A DNA stretch of 21,808 nt from Clostridia bacterium (GCA_017620455.1 JAFZQK010000085.1:1-21808), one strand, 5' to 3'. Positions 6,906-14,906 are shown, numbered from the stretch's first letter. Numbers and translations are program-made. Notes: generated from the sequence alone by a model not told the origin.

Positions 6906-9404
6906 GTGCGCACAGGCAAGACGGGGCGGGCCGTCCGCCGGATGGAACGGCAGATGGAAAAGGAAGACGCGGAAAAACTGCGCAGTCTGGACAGAGGGCC
7001 CCGGCACTGGGGCCGCCGGCTGCTGATCGCGTTCGCCGGGCTCGCGGCGGCGCTGACGGCGGCGCTGTTCCTGGTGTTCGACGCCGGCTCCTGGCAGAAG
7101 CTGGACATGGAAAAAATCGTGAACCTGCCTCAAACCGGCGCGCTTTACGACCGCAGCGGCCAGTTCATCTCCAGCATCCGGGGCGTGCAGAACCGGGTCA
7201 GCATCCCCCTGTCCCAGGTGCCCAAGGAGGTGCAGAGCGCCTTCATCGCCGCGGAAGACCTGCGGTTTTACCAGCATTTCGGCATTGATCCCCTGCGCAT
7301 TTTCGGCGCCCTGATCCGGGACCTGCGCGCCCGCAGCTACGCCGAAGGAGCCAGCACCATCACCCAGCAGCTCATCAAGCTCAGCCACCTGAGCACCCGG
7401 AAGACCCTGGCCCGGAAGCTGGAGGAAATGTGGCTGGCGGTGCAGCTGGAGCAGCGCGCCACCAAGGACGAAATTTTGGAAATGTACTTGAATTACGTGT
7501 ATTTCGGCCGGGGCGCCTACGGCATCGAGGCCGCGGCCCGGGCGTATTTCGGCGTATCCGCCGGGGAGCTGACCGCAGCCCAGGGGGCGTGCCTGGCCGC
7601 CGTGGTGAAAGCGCCCACGTCCTACGCGCCCCACCTGCACCCGGAGGAAAACCGCGTGCGCAGGGAATACATCCTGCGCACCATGCGGGAAAACGGCCTG
7701 CTGGAGGAGGCGGCATACCGGGCGGCCCTGACGGAGATCGTTTCCCTGGTGCCTCAGGCCGATCAATCCTCCCCCTACGGCTGGTACACCGACGCGGTGC
7801 TGGACGAGGCGGAGCAGCTGCTTTCCCTGCCGGCGGAAGCCATCCTGGGCGGCGGCTATCATATCTACACCGCCTTCGACCCGGAGCAGCAGCAGATCGC
7901 GGACGGGCTATACGCCCAGAAAAGCAATTTTCCCGCCGACGCCGCCGACGGCACCCAGGCCCAGAGCGCCATGGCGTCGGTGGACGTGCGCACCGGGGCG
8001 GTGCGGGCGGTGGTGGGCGGACGGGCCTATCAGGTACAGCGCGGGCTGAACCGGGCCACCCAGATGCGCCGCCAGCCCGGGTCCTCCCTGAAGCCCCTGG
8101 CGGTGTACGCCCCGGCCATCGAATCCTACGGCTACATGACCGCCAGCGTCCTGAACGACACGCCCCGGAAATTCGGCAATTATTCCCCCCGGAACAGCGG
8201 CAATCTGTACTACGGCAACGTCACCGTCCGCACAGCCCTCAAAAACAGCCTGAACGTGGCGGCGGTATCGCTGCTGGAGCGCATCGGCGTGGCCGCCGCC
8301 CGGGATTACCTGCAGAAAACCGGCATCGAACTGGACGACCGGGACTGGAACCTGTCCCTGGCCCTGGGGGCCATGACCTACGGGGTGTCCCCGGTGCAGC
8401 TGGCCGCGGCCTACGCCCCCTTCGCCAACGGCGGCGCTTTCAATCCCCCGTATTTCATCGAGCGCATCGAGGATTCCTCCGGCCATGTGGTCTACCGCCA
8501 CGAGGCCCAAAGCCGCCGCGTGCTCTCCCCCCAGACCGCCTTCCTCATGACCAGCCTGCTCCAGTCTGTCACCTCCTCCGGCACCGGGGCGAAGCTGAGC
8601 CAGGCGGGCACACCGGTGGCGGGCAAAACGGGCACGGTGAACATGCAGGGCGGCGGCAACCGGGATATCTGGATGGCGGCCTACAACAGCGAGATTTCCA
8701 CCGTGTTCTGGATGGGCTTCGACGAGCCGGACAGCCGCCACAAATTCCAGTCCTGGGTCTCCGGCGGAGATCATACCGCCGCCATGGCCGCCAAATTCTT
8801 CAAAAGCTATTATTCCGGAAAAGAAAAGCCCGCCTTTCTGCAGGCGGACGGCATCGTATGGCTGAAGATCGACAAAAAATCCATCGAATGGGCGGGCGAG
8901 CCCATGCTGGCCACCGCCACCACCCCCAAGGATTACGCCTATTCGGAGGTGTTCCTCTCCTCCAACCGGCCCACGAAGAATTCCAACGTCTGGGCCGCGC
9001 CCCGGACGCCCTCGGCCTTTTACGTGACCCACAACGAAGGGGGCAATCCCCTGCTGGTGATCACCGCCCAGGACGCCGGGCTCTACCGCATCCAGCGGGA
9101 CGCCGTGGGCGAATGCGTGATCCTGGACGAATTGTACGGCGCGGCCGGGGAAACCCTGTATTATGCGGATAAGAAAGCGAAGGTGGGGGTGGTGTACACC
9201 TACCGGATCATCCCCATCAACGCGGAGCTGCTGCAAAACGGCGTGCTGCTGGAGGGCCGGCAGGCGGTGCAGATCGCCCAGGCGAAGGCCCCCGGCGCCG
9301 GGAGCAGCCTGTGGCGGGACGTGACGGGGCTGCTTTTCGGCGGCGAATCCCCTCAGGAGACGGACGCCGAAGCGCTGTCGCTGTTCTGGCAGTCCGGGGA
9401 CTGA
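6906..9404 (+). CDS. Class A penicillin-binding protein (bifunctional glycosyltransferase/transpeptidase)
   Basis: An 832-residue enzyme that polymerises lipid II and cross-links glycan strands at the outer membrane face. After a basic cytoplasmic tail there is one membrane segment (about 38-58). The GT51 domain shows EDLRFYQHFGID (catalytic E near 117), EGASTITQQLIK, RKLEEMWLAVQLE and EILEMYLNYVYFGRGAYG. The transpeptidase domain shows GSSLK (S393, K396), SLN (448-450) and KTGT (574-577). A C-terminal extension of about 170 residues, including VVYTYRIIPIN, looks like a fibronectin-III-type fold. The start is the GTG at 6906, 11 nt after AAGGAGG; a TTG at 6843 and an ATG at 6942 lack a site. 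Its 3' end overlaps the convergent acyltransferase gene by 52 bp. Confidence 0.95.
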   Translation: MRTGKTGRAVRRMERQMEKEDAEKLRSLDRGPRHWGRRLLIAFAGLAAALTAALFLVFDAGSWQKLDMEKIVNLPQTGALYDRSGQFISSIRGVQNRVSIPLSQVPKEVQSAFIAAEDLRFYQHFGIDPLRIFGALIRDLRARSYAEGASTITQQLIKLSHLSTRKTLARKLEEMWLAVQLEQRATKDEILEMYLNYVYFGRGAYGIEAAARAYFGVSAGELTAAQGACLAAVVKAPTSYAPHLHPEENRVRREYILRTMRENGLLEEAAYRAALTEIVSLVPQADQSSPYGWYTDAVLDEAEQLLSLPAEAILGGGYHIYTAFDPEQQQIADGLYAQKSNFPADAADGTQAQSAMASVDVRTGAVRAVVGGRAYQVQRGLNRATQMRRQPGSSLKPLAVYAPAIESYGYMTASVLNDTPRKFGNYSPRNSGNLYYGNVTVRTALKNSLNVAAVSLLERIGVAAARDYLQKTGIELDDRDWNLSLALGAMTYGVSPVQLAAAYAPFANGGAFNPPYFIERIEDSSGHVVYRHEAQSRRVLSPQTAFLMTSLLQSVTSSGTGAKLSQAGTPVAGKTGTVNMQGGGNRDIWMAAYNSEISTVFWMGFDEPDSRHKFQSWVSGGDHTAAMAAKFFKSYYSGKEKPAFLQADGIVWLKIDKKSIEWAGEPMLATATTPKDYAYSEVFLSSNRPTKNSNVWAAPRTPSAFYVTHNEGGNPLLVITAQDAGLYRIQRDAVGECVILDELYGAAGETLYYADKKAKVGVVYTYRIIPINAELLQNGVLLEGRQAVQIAQAKAPGAGSSLWRDVTGLLFGGESPQETDAEALSLFWQSGD

Positions 9405-10570
9405 GCCGGCTTTCCGGGCCGCAGCCCGGGCAGGCGCATCACGCCTTTCCACAGGAAATGGAACAGGATGGTGGCGGCCACGGAGCAGGCCAGCACCGCC
9501 TGGATATACAGTGGCACCTTCCTGATGTAAGTGAGGCTCTTGGTGAACTCCAGGAAATCATAGCCGAACAGCTCCACGAACACGCCGTGCATCAGATAGA
9601 ATTCCAGCGTCGCCGCGCCCAGCCATTTGAGCGCTTTGTTCCCGAAGCGCACCTTCATCATCAGCAGGAAGCAGAACCCCACGAAGCAGATGCACACCAG
9701 CCACTGGCTGGCGGCGGTGCCCAGCCGGCGGGCGGTTTCCTGCAAGGGCTGTCCCACCCAGTAATAGCCCCACGCGCCTTCCGCCATGTGCCACAGCTTC
9801 GCCGAAAGGAAGATCCCGGCGAAAAACAGGGGCAGCAGCACCCAGTACGCCTTTTTGCAGGCCTTCGTTACCGGCCTTTCAAATCTGCCGAACAGAAGCC
9901 CCAGGGGGAAGAGCAGCACGCTGTTGTACCACCATTCGCCCCGCATCCACCAGCCCTGGGGATGGCCCAGGTACGCCCCCAGCACCGTGTAGGCCAGGAC
10001 GAATACGGTCACCAGCAGGATGGCCAGGCCCTCCCGCTTTTTGCACAGCCTGAACGCCCCCCAGAAGGCCAGATAGAAGAAAATGATGGCAATGACGTAC
10101 CAGACGTTGAAATTCGCCATGTGCAGCCCGGAAAGATACCACACCACGGTGAGCGCGTCCATCTTTTCCCCCATCAGCAGCCGGATGCCCGTATAAATGA
10201 ATTCGGACAGGTAAAACGCCACGATGATGGGCAGGATGCGTTTCCGGAAAAAGCCGCGGAGGTAATCCGGCTTCGTTTTCAGGCTCTTGTACAGCCCCAG
10301 CCCGCTGCAGAAGAAAAACACCGCCACGAACAGAAAGCCCAGGGGCACGAACACGTCCATGCCGTGGACGATGAAGCGGCTGTTGTGCCAGGGCGCGCAG
10401 GTTTTCTGCGCCATGTGGTGCAGCGCCACGCACAACGCCATGAACCCCTGCAGGATCTTGGTCTGCCCCCGGGAGGTGAATTCCTCGTTCCATTCCCCGC
10501 GCCTGCAGGCCCGGCACCCGAAAAACAGAAGCGCCGCCAGCAGAAAATAGAATAAGTACATCCAGTCCAT
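9353..10570 (-). CDS. Acyltransferase-3 family integral membrane protein
   Basis: A 405-residue polytopic membrane protein with about ten hydrophobic helices. The pattern fits acyltransferase family 3 (OafA/YrhL type, PF01757). LQGFMALCVALHHMAQ is the N-terminal helix with the family histidine, followed by GFLFVAVFFFCSGLGLYKS. The C-terminal LKWLGAATLEFYLMHGVFVELFG is also typical. Members transfer acyl groups to surface carbohydrates, peptidoglycan or antibiotics; the acceptor here is unknown. AAGGAGG lies 9 nt before the ATG at 10570. The last 18 codons, rich in S and A, run antisense through the end of the PBP1 gene. A promoter sits at 10609-10637. Its neighbour across the overlap is a wall polymerase, which is suggestive only. 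Confidence 0.85.
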   Translation of the reverse strand: MDWMYLFYFLLAALLFFGCRACRRGEWNEEFTSRGQTKILQGFMALCVALHHMAQKTCAPWHNSRFIVHGMDVFVPLGFLFVAVFFFCSGLGLYKSLKTKPDYLRGFFRKRILPIIVAFYLSEFIYTGIRLLMGEKMDALTVVWYLSGLHMANFNVWYVIAIIFFYLAFWGAFRLCKKREGLAILLVTVFVLAYTVLGAYLGHPQGWWMRGEWWYNSVLLFPLGLLFGRFERPVTKACKKAYWVLLPLFFAGIFLSAKLWHMAEGAWGYYWVGQPLQETARRLGTAASQWLVCICFVGFCFLLMMKVRFGNKALKWLGAATLEFYLMHGVFVELFGYDFLEFTKSLTYIRKVPLYIQAVLACSVAATILFHFLWKGVMRLPGLRPGKPAQSPDCQNSDSASASVS

Positions 10571-10589
10571 GTCCTTCTTCCTCCTTCGC

Positions 10590-10617
10590 GTGCATGCACA
10601 GCGGGTATATGATACCC
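10590..10617. promoter_or_regulatory. Paired palindromes over the acyltransferase -10 and transcript start
   Basis: GTGCATGCAC (10590-10599) is a perfect 10-bp palindrome in the predicted leader, and GGGTAT/ATACCC (10603-10608 with 10612-10617) is an inverted repeat spanning the -10. Either could be an operator. Seen directly; function is inferred. Confidence 0.4.
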
Positions 10618-10637
10618 GATTCCCGCGCTTCCGGCAA
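10609..10637 (-). promoter_or_regulatory. Promoter of the acyltransferase gene
   Basis: On the minus strand TTGCCG (10632-10637) and TATCAT (10609-10614) are separated by 17 bp. The transcript would begin near 10602, about 32 nt upstream of the ATG. Confidence 0.65.
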
Positions 10638-10724
10638 CCCTTCCGGCGCGAAAAACAAAAAAAGCACGCCCCCGCCCCGGCAGCATACCGTGATACTGGA
10701 AACTGCCAGAAGGAGGCGTAACGA

Positions 10725-10982
10725 ATGAACCAGGAAAAAAACGAATCGCCCTTCGCGGCCCTGAGCTGGGAAGAGCAGCAGCGCCGGTGGATGGAATGGC
10801 GCTCCCGGCAGTTGGATTACCGGCCCGCGGAGGAAACGCAGCCTGCGCCCAAAGCGCCCGGCGGGGGCCTGCGCGCGCCGAACCTGCCCCTGTCCCCGCC
10901 GCCCAGGCGCCGGGAATTGGACCAGGTGCTGGCCCGCCACCGCCAGGCCCTGCGCCGGGCCGGGGAATTCCGCGCTACATAA
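10725..10982 (+). CDS. Small charged protein of unknown function
   Basis: An 85-residue protein beginning MNQEKNESPFAALSWEEQQR. I do not recognise a family. It has no membrane segment. The N-terminal third is acidic/amphipathic with WEEQQRRWMEWRSRQLDY. The middle is proline-rich (PAPKAPGGG, LPLSPPPRRR), and the C-terminus is a basic helix, LDQVLARHRQALRRAGEF. Support for it being real is the ideal AAGGAGG site 8 nt before the ATG and a position that no larger gene explains. It is divergent from the acyltransferase gene, and its last 8 bp overlap the end of the convergent TraX gene. No clear promoter was seen in 10638-10724. Confidence 0.7.
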   Translation: MNQEKNESPFAALSWEEQQRRWMEWRSRQLDYRPAEETQPAPKAPGGGLRAPNLPLSPPPRRRELDQVLARHRQALRRAGEFRAT

Positions 10983-11808
10983 GCCCCTGCAGCCAGGAGG
11001 TGAATTCCGCCCAGTGCTGGGGGAATTCCGTCAGCCATTTTGAGATCTCCGCCCAGTGGCGGATCACGCCGATCACCAATAGGTGCGCGGGATACGCGCC
11101 GTAGCCGATCCACTTGGGCACCCGCAGGCGCCCCCGCATGGGGATCACGATCAGCGGCAGCGACAGGATGGCCCAGAACTCCACGAACATAAGCAGCTTC
11201 GTCACGTCGCCCAGGTTCTGCATCCAGGGCACCGTCAGCATCTGGGCCGACACCCCCAGGATCTCCCGGTACGCGCCGTAGTACAGCCCCCAGAACAGGC
11301 AGTACGCCGCGAACCCGGCGGCCAGGGCGCCCCGGTTTTTCCGGCAGGCGTACAATACCAGGATCAGCGCCACGCCGGTCCAGCCGTAATCCATATTGAT
11401 GAACAGCGTAGGCACGAAGGCCAGGATGGGCAGCCAGATCTGGCTCCCCCACCGCCGCCAGCGGATGCCCGCGATGGCCAGCAGCCCCAGCCCCAGGGTG
11501 GGAAACACGTTCCAGTCCATCCAGCCGTGCTTCAGCGCCAGCATGAAGCAGGGCTGGGCCAGGATGCCCACCAGCGCGATGCGCAGCAGGTATTTCCAGA
11601 GATTGCGGCTGTATTCCGCCCCCACCACGATGCCCCAGCAGAACAGCGGCATGGGGATGCGCCCCAGGATGCGCAATATCTTGTACTGGGGAAACAGCGC
11701 CGCGCCCACGTGGTCCACGATCATGAAGGCGATGGCGATCAGCTTGATGACGCCTGTGTTTTCGTTGCCCGCAATGCGCGGGACGATCCGCTTCTCCGTT
11801 TGTTCCAT
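10975..11808 (-). CDS. TraX-family polytopic membrane protein
   Basis: A 277-residue integral membrane protein with eight or so hydrophobic helices. The opening GVIKLIAIAFMIVDHVGAALFP, RILGRIPMPLFCWGIVVG, a central NMDYGWTGVALIL and the closing YGAYPAHLLVIGVIRH are the TraX family (PF05857) pattern. TraX of the F plasmid acetylates pilin, but most Gram-positive chromosomal homologues have no conjugation link and probably act as acyltransferases. The start is uncertain. The ATG at 11808 has GAGGAG only 3 nt upstream. The ATG at 11829 has no site and lies in a hairpin stem (11825-11848), so I prefer 11808. The nitroreductase gene ends 51 nt upstream, so the two may be cotranscribed. Confidence 0.84.
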   Translation of the reverse strand: MEQTEKRIVPRIAGNENTGVIKLIAIAFMIVDHVGAALFPQYKILRILGRIPMPLFCWGIVVGAEYSRNLWKYLLRIALVGILAQPCFMLALKHGWMDWNVFPTLGLGLLAIAGIRWRRWGSQIWLPILAFVPTLFINMDYGWTGVALILVLYACRKNRGALAAGFAAYCLFWGLYYGAYREILGVSAQMLTVPWMQNLGDVTKLLMFVEFWAILSLPLIVIPMRGRLRVPKWIGYGAYPAHLLVIGVIRHWAEISKWLTEFPQHWAEFTSWLQGLM

Positions 11809-11824
11809 GTGCTCCTCTTCATCC

Positions 11825-11848
11825 GGCATGCCTGAACGCGGGCATGCC
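11825..11848. other. 8-bp hairpin between nitroreductase and TraX genes
   Basis: GGCATGCC at 11825-11832 and again at 11841-11848, self-complementary and so forming an 8-bp stem with loop TGAACGCG. It is followed by TTTTCTT on the plus strand, which makes it terminator-shaped for plus-strand RNA, yet no plus gene reads into it. On the minus strand, the coding direction here, it has no U-tract and would be an intercistronic stem. Confidence 0.5.
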
Positions 11849-11859
11849 TTTTCTTCTGT

Positions 11860-12420
11860 TCAGTCCACGAAGGAGATCCTGTCCTCCTTCACGGGATGGG
11901 CGTCCTTGGTGTCCGCGGGCACGCCCAGGGCGATGGCGATCACGAAATCCCAGCCCTCGGGGAAAAGCAGCTTCCTGCGGAATTCATCCGCCTTTTCGCC
12001 CTTGAAGGCGTCCCGGGGCATGCCCAGGATCACGCTGCCCAGCCCCAGGCTTTCCGCCGCCAGGGCGATGTTTTCCACCGCGATGCCCCCGTCGATGGGG
12101 GTGTAGGGGTTATCCGGCATGCCGGAAATGAAAATCACCGCGGGGGCGTGGTAAAACACGTGGAAGCTGCCGTCCCGGAAGCGCGGGCTGCGCTGCTCCG
12201 GGTTCCTGAGCATCATCTGCTCCCATACCGCTTCGTTCATTTCGTCCAGCAGCTTTTGATTGCGCACCACCGTAAAGTGCCAGGGCTGGCGGTTCACGGC
12301 GGAGGGGCTCTCCACCGCCGCCTTGAGGATGGCGTCGATCTGCTCCGCGGTCAGCGGGGTTTTTTCGTAGGCCCGGTGGCTGCGGCGGGATGCGATCAGC
12401 TTCAGCGTGGCGTTTTCCAT
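11860..12420 (-). CDS. Nitroreductase-family FMN oxidoreductase
   Basis: A 186-residue flavoprotein of the nitroreductase superfamily, usually a homodimer using FMN and NAD(P)H. The N-terminal LIASRRSHRAYEKTPLTAEQ and SPSAVNRQPWHFTVV bind FMN phosphate and isoalloxazine. The middle IDGGIAVENIALAAESLGLGSVILG and the C-terminal IAIALGVPADTKDAHPVKEDRI complete the fold. The natural substrate cannot be read; quinones or nitroaromatics are typical in vitro. The ATG at 12420 has AAGGAGG 8 nt upstream. It is divergent from tadA, whose TATAAT promoter lies in the shared gap, and is followed on the same strand by the TraX gene. I found no convincing minus-strand promoter. Confidence 0.92.
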   Translation of the reverse strand: MENATLKLIASRRSHRAYEKTPLTAEQIDAILKAAVESPSAVNRQPWHFTVVRNQKLLDEMNEAVWEQMMLRNPEQRSPRFRDGSFHVFYHAPAVIFISGMPDNPYTPIDGGIAVENIALAAESLGLGSVILGMPRDAFKGEKADEFRRKLLFPEGWDFVIAIALGVPADTKDAHPVKEDRISFVD

Positions 12421-12437
12421 TTTTGATTCCTCCTTGC

Positions 12438-12466
12438 TTGTGAAAGATCGGTATCTGTCGTATAAT
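12438..12466 (+). promoter_or_regulatory. tadA promoter
   Basis: TTGTGA (12438-12443), a 17-bp spacer and a perfect TATAAT (12461-12466). RNA would start near 12473, about 32 nt before the tadA ATG. Confidence 0.75.
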
Positions 12467-12504
12467 ACAAATGAAAAAACAGCGGGAGAGGAGGCGGGGC
12501 GCCC

Positions 12505-12945
12505 ATGACGGCGGAGGATTATATGCGCGAGGCCCTGGCGGAGGCCGCCGCGGCGGCGGGCGAAGTGCCCGTGGGCGCGGTGGTGGTGAAGGACGGGGAG
12601 ATCATCGCCCGGGCCCACAACGAACGGGAGACGGGCCGGCCCTTCGCCCATGCGGAAATGCTGGCCATGGAGCGGGCCGCCGCCCGCCTGGGCACCCGGC
12701 GGCTCCACGGCTGTACCCTGTACGTCACCCTGGAGCCCTGCCCCATGTGCGCCGGGGCGCTTCTCATGGCGGAAACGGACAAATGCGTGTACGGCGCCCG
12801 GGACGAACGCCAGGGCTGCTGCGGCAGCGTGTATTCCCTGCCGGAGGATCCGGCCTTTTACCGCCGCGTCCCCTGCACAGGCGGCGTGCTGGAGGCGGAA
12901 TGCGCCCGCCCGCTGCGGGAGTTTTTCCAGTCCCGCCGTCCCTGA
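12505..12945 (+). CDS. tadA: tRNA-specific adenosine-34 deaminase
   Basis: A 146-residue zinc enzyme that converts A34 of tRNA-Arg(ACG) to inosine so the tRNA reads CGU, CGC and CGA. The cytidine-deaminase-fold motifs are intact: HAE at 49-51 (H49 zinc ligand, E51 proton shuttle) and PCPMCAGA at 78-85 (C79 and C82 zinc ligands). VPVGAVVVKDGEIIARAHN is the usual N-terminal strand. The length is normal for bacterial TadA. GAGAGGAGG lies about 10 nt upstream of the ATG. Its location next to an unrelated foldase gene with its own promoter suggests a monocistronic message. Confidence 0.94.
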   Translation: MTAEDYMREALAEAAAAAGEVPVGAVVVKDGEIIARAHNERETGRPFAHAEMLAMERAAARLGTRRLHGCTLYVTLEPCPMCAGALLMAETDKCVYGARDERQGCCGSVYSLPEDPAFYRRVPCTGGVLEAECARPLREFFQSRRP

Positions 12946-13063
12946 CAGTATACCACCGTATCCCCGCATCTTTCAAGGGTAAAACGCGGCGCGCCGGGGG
13001 GAGAAAAATATGTACAATCCGTGAACAGGAATGTAACTTTCTTTGAATCCGTCCCTCCGCCCC

Positions 13064-13092
13064 TTGCGGCAGACAGGGATTTGTGCCATAAT
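13064..13092 (+). promoter_or_regulatory. Promoter of the parvulin-like foldase gene
   Basis: TTGCGG (13064-13069), a 17-bp spacer and CATAAT (13087-13092). The transcript would start near 13099, about 43 nt before the ATG. The -35 is the same TTGCGG hexamer as that of the HAD phosphatase gene. Confidence 0.6.
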
Positions 13093-13141
13093 AGCAATGC
13101 AATCATCCGCCCCGTGCGGAAGAAATCGAGGATGAAAAGCC

Positions 13142-14449
13142 ATGAAAAACGCCCTTCGTTTCCTGTGCCTGGCCCTGGCCGTGATGCTGGTGTCCGGCGC
13201 GTTTTCCTGCCCCGCCGTCCGGGCCGAGGCCGCGGAGGCCGCCGCGGCGGAGATTACCGCGGAAACCACCCTGGCCACCTTTGACGGCGAGGAGATCCAT
13301 TATCACGAAGTGTACGATACCGCCTACGGCCTGATGGAAAGCGATGACGATTCCGTCGCCGCCAATTTCGACAGAGCCCTGGAGCGCCTGATCCAGAGCC
13401 GGGTGGCGGACGCCAAGATCGCGGAGCTGGGCCTGGATCAGTTCACCGCCGAGGAGGAAGAAGCCTTCCTCACCGAAGCCCAGGCGGAATGGGACTGGGC
13501 CGTGCAGTCCTACGTGGATTACTTCCTCTCCGAGGATACGGAGGAAGCCCGGACCCAGGCATGGAAGGACGGGGAAGCCTACTTCCAGGCCCTGGGTTAC
13601 AGCGTGGCGGGCATAGCGGATTCCCTGCGGTACAACGCCAGCCTGGACCGGCTGTGGGAAGAAGCCCTGAAGGACAAGGATCTCACCGTCACGGAGGAGG
13701 AGATCCGCGCCCTGTTCGAGGAAGTCGCCGCCATGGATCAGGAACAGGTCGGGGACAGCGTGATGATGTATGAAATGACCAAATACATGTACGGCCAGGA
13801 CGTGTGGTTCGTGCCCGAGGGCTACCGGGGCATCATCCACATCCTGCTGGATACGGATGAAAGCCTGCTCAACACCTACAAGGACGCCCAGGCCGCCTAT
13901 GAAGAGACCGTCACCGACGAAGCCCCGGAGGGCGACGCCGCTCTGCTGGCCGCCCGGGACGCCGCGCTCCAGGCCGTGCTGGACAGCAAAAAAGCGGAGA
14001 TCGACGATATCTACGCCCGGCTGGAAAAGGGCGAATCCTTTGAAAGCCTCATCGCCGAATACGGCACCGACCCGGGCATGGCCAACGAGGGCACATTGAA
14101 GGAAGGCTACGCCGTCCACAGGGACAGCATCTATTTGGATCCCGTCTTTACCGCCGCCGCCTTCAGCGATAAAATGAATCAGCCCGGCGACACCGCCGAT
14201 CCCGTGGTGGGCAGCTACGGCATCCACATCCTGCATTACCTGCGGGATATCCCCGGCGGTATCGTGGAGCTGTCCGAGGAGATCCATGAGGAAATCAGCG
14301 ATTACCTGAAGTCCCAGAAAGAAAACCAGGTGATCGTCGAAGCGCTGGAAGCCTGGAAGGACGGGCATGAAATCGTCCTCAACCAGGATCTCATCGACGC
14401 CGCCAAGGTCCAGGCCGCCGCGGACCAGGCCCAGGCCGATCAGGAATGA
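13142..14449 (+). CDS. Exported parvulin-like peptidyl-prolyl isomerase (PrsA/SurA type)
   Basis: A 435-residue extracytoplasmic foldase. The signal peptide runs to about residue 28 (PAVRA), or, if lipid-modified, to C23 in a weak lipobox GAFSC. An acidic SurA-N-like helical region (about 44-220) precedes a split rotamase domain. It begins GYRGIIHILL (228-236), carries an insertion of about 50 mostly helical acidic residues, and resumes at DIYARLEKGESFESLIAEYGTDPG. It closes with VVGSYGIHILHYLRD (356-369), and a helical tail with AAADQAQADQE follows. PrsA-type proteins help secreted enzymes, including PBPs, fold after export, which fits the PBP1 and wall enzymes nearby, though that link is inferred. 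A GAGG site lies 10 nt before the ATG. Confidence 0.88.
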   Translation: MKNALRFLCLALAVMLVSGAFSCPAVRAEAAEAAAAEITAETTLATFDGEEIHYHEVYDTAYGLMESDDDSVAANFDRALERLIQSRVADAKIAELGLDQFTAEEEEAFLTEAQAEWDWAVQSYVDYFLSEDTEEARTQAWKDGEAYFQALGYSVAGIADSLRYNASLDRLWEEALKDKDLTVTEEEIRALFEEVAAMDQEQVGDSVMMYEMTKYMYGQDVWFVPEGYRGIIHILLDTDESLLNTYKDAQAAYEETVTDEAPEGDAALLAARDAALQAVLDSKKAEIDDIYARLEKGESFESLIAEYGTDPGMANEGTLKEGYAVHRDSIYLDPVFTAAAFSDKMNQPGDTADPVVGSYGIHILHYLRDIPGGIVELSEEIHEEISDYLKSQKENQVIVEALEAWKDGHEIVLNQDLIDAAKVQAAADQAQADQE

Positions 14450-14523
14450 TCCCGGAATAAGCAAAGCCGGAACTGTCCTAAAAAATGTCCCGCCCTGCGG
14501 CGAGAACAAACCATTTCCATCTT

Positions 14524-14564
14524 AAAAGCCTCGGGCGGATATCATCCGCCCGAGGCTTTTGTTC
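14524..14564 (+). terminator. Long intrinsic terminator after the foldase gene, built from the repeat palindrome
   Basis: A perfect 17-bp stem, 14524-14540 with 14544-14560, closes on a 3-nt loop ATC. It begins AAAAGCC and ends GGCTTTT followed by GTTC, so it works as a terminator and, with AAAA on the left, in both directions between the convergent foldase and kinase genes. Its core is copy 1 of the repeat described at 14533-14718. It lies about 75 bp after the stop codon. Confidence 0.75.
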
Positions 14565-14718
14565 ACCGGTCCGTAGGGGCGGATATCATCCGCCCGAGGT
14601 TTCGTTCACCGGGTCCGTAGGGGCGGATATCATCCGCCCGCTGTGGCATGCAGGTTTTTTGCCGCTTTTCCGGCGTCTGTGTTCTGTTTTTTCGGGCGGA
14701 TGATATCCGCCCCTACGG
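14533..14718. repeat. Palindromic repeat in tandem and inverted copies
   Basis: The near-palindromic 20-mer GGGCGGATATCATCCGCCCG occurs at 14533-14552, 14577-14596 and 14621-14640, with a period of exactly 44 bp. The 24-bp interval (GAGG..TTCACCGG..TCCGTAG) is itself repeated with small changes. A fourth copy is inverted at 14693-14712. It and the third copy form a 26-bp perfect inverted repeat (14615-14640 with 14693-14718) around 52 bp of T-rich DNA. As I recall, similar GTAGGGGCGG...CCGCCC repeats are scattered in gut Firmicutes genomes. The rest of the gap, 14719-14906, holds only short weak stems (for example 14877-14883 with 14894-14900) and no gene. Confidence 0.85.
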
Positions 14719-14906
14719 GTTGGGCGCGCACCGCACGCCGTTTCCCGCCCGCCTGAACAGCCCCTGTCATTCTCAATATTCTCAATGAATATGGCCCGGA
14801 AACTCCACCGATCCGGCGGAATTTTCAGGCCATTAAGTCCGGGCTGCTTTCAGGCCGGTATAATTTTTCTGATCTGAAACGAACGCTTTGTAATTCGTTT
14901 TCTGCG

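Noticed and set aside
10975..11808. TraX as a sign of a conjugative element
   Set aside because: No relaxase, coupling protein or secretion genes are in the window, and chromosomal TraX-family proteins are widespread in Firmicutes.
14533..14718. Possible CRISPR array
   Set aside because: There are only three direct repeats, the 24-bp intervals are themselves near-identical, the repeat is a near-complete palindrome and no cas genes are present.
14877..14900. Terminator for the histidine kinase gene
   Set aside because: The AAACGAA/TTCGTTT stem has a 10-nt loop and no U-tract on the minus strand; too weak to call.
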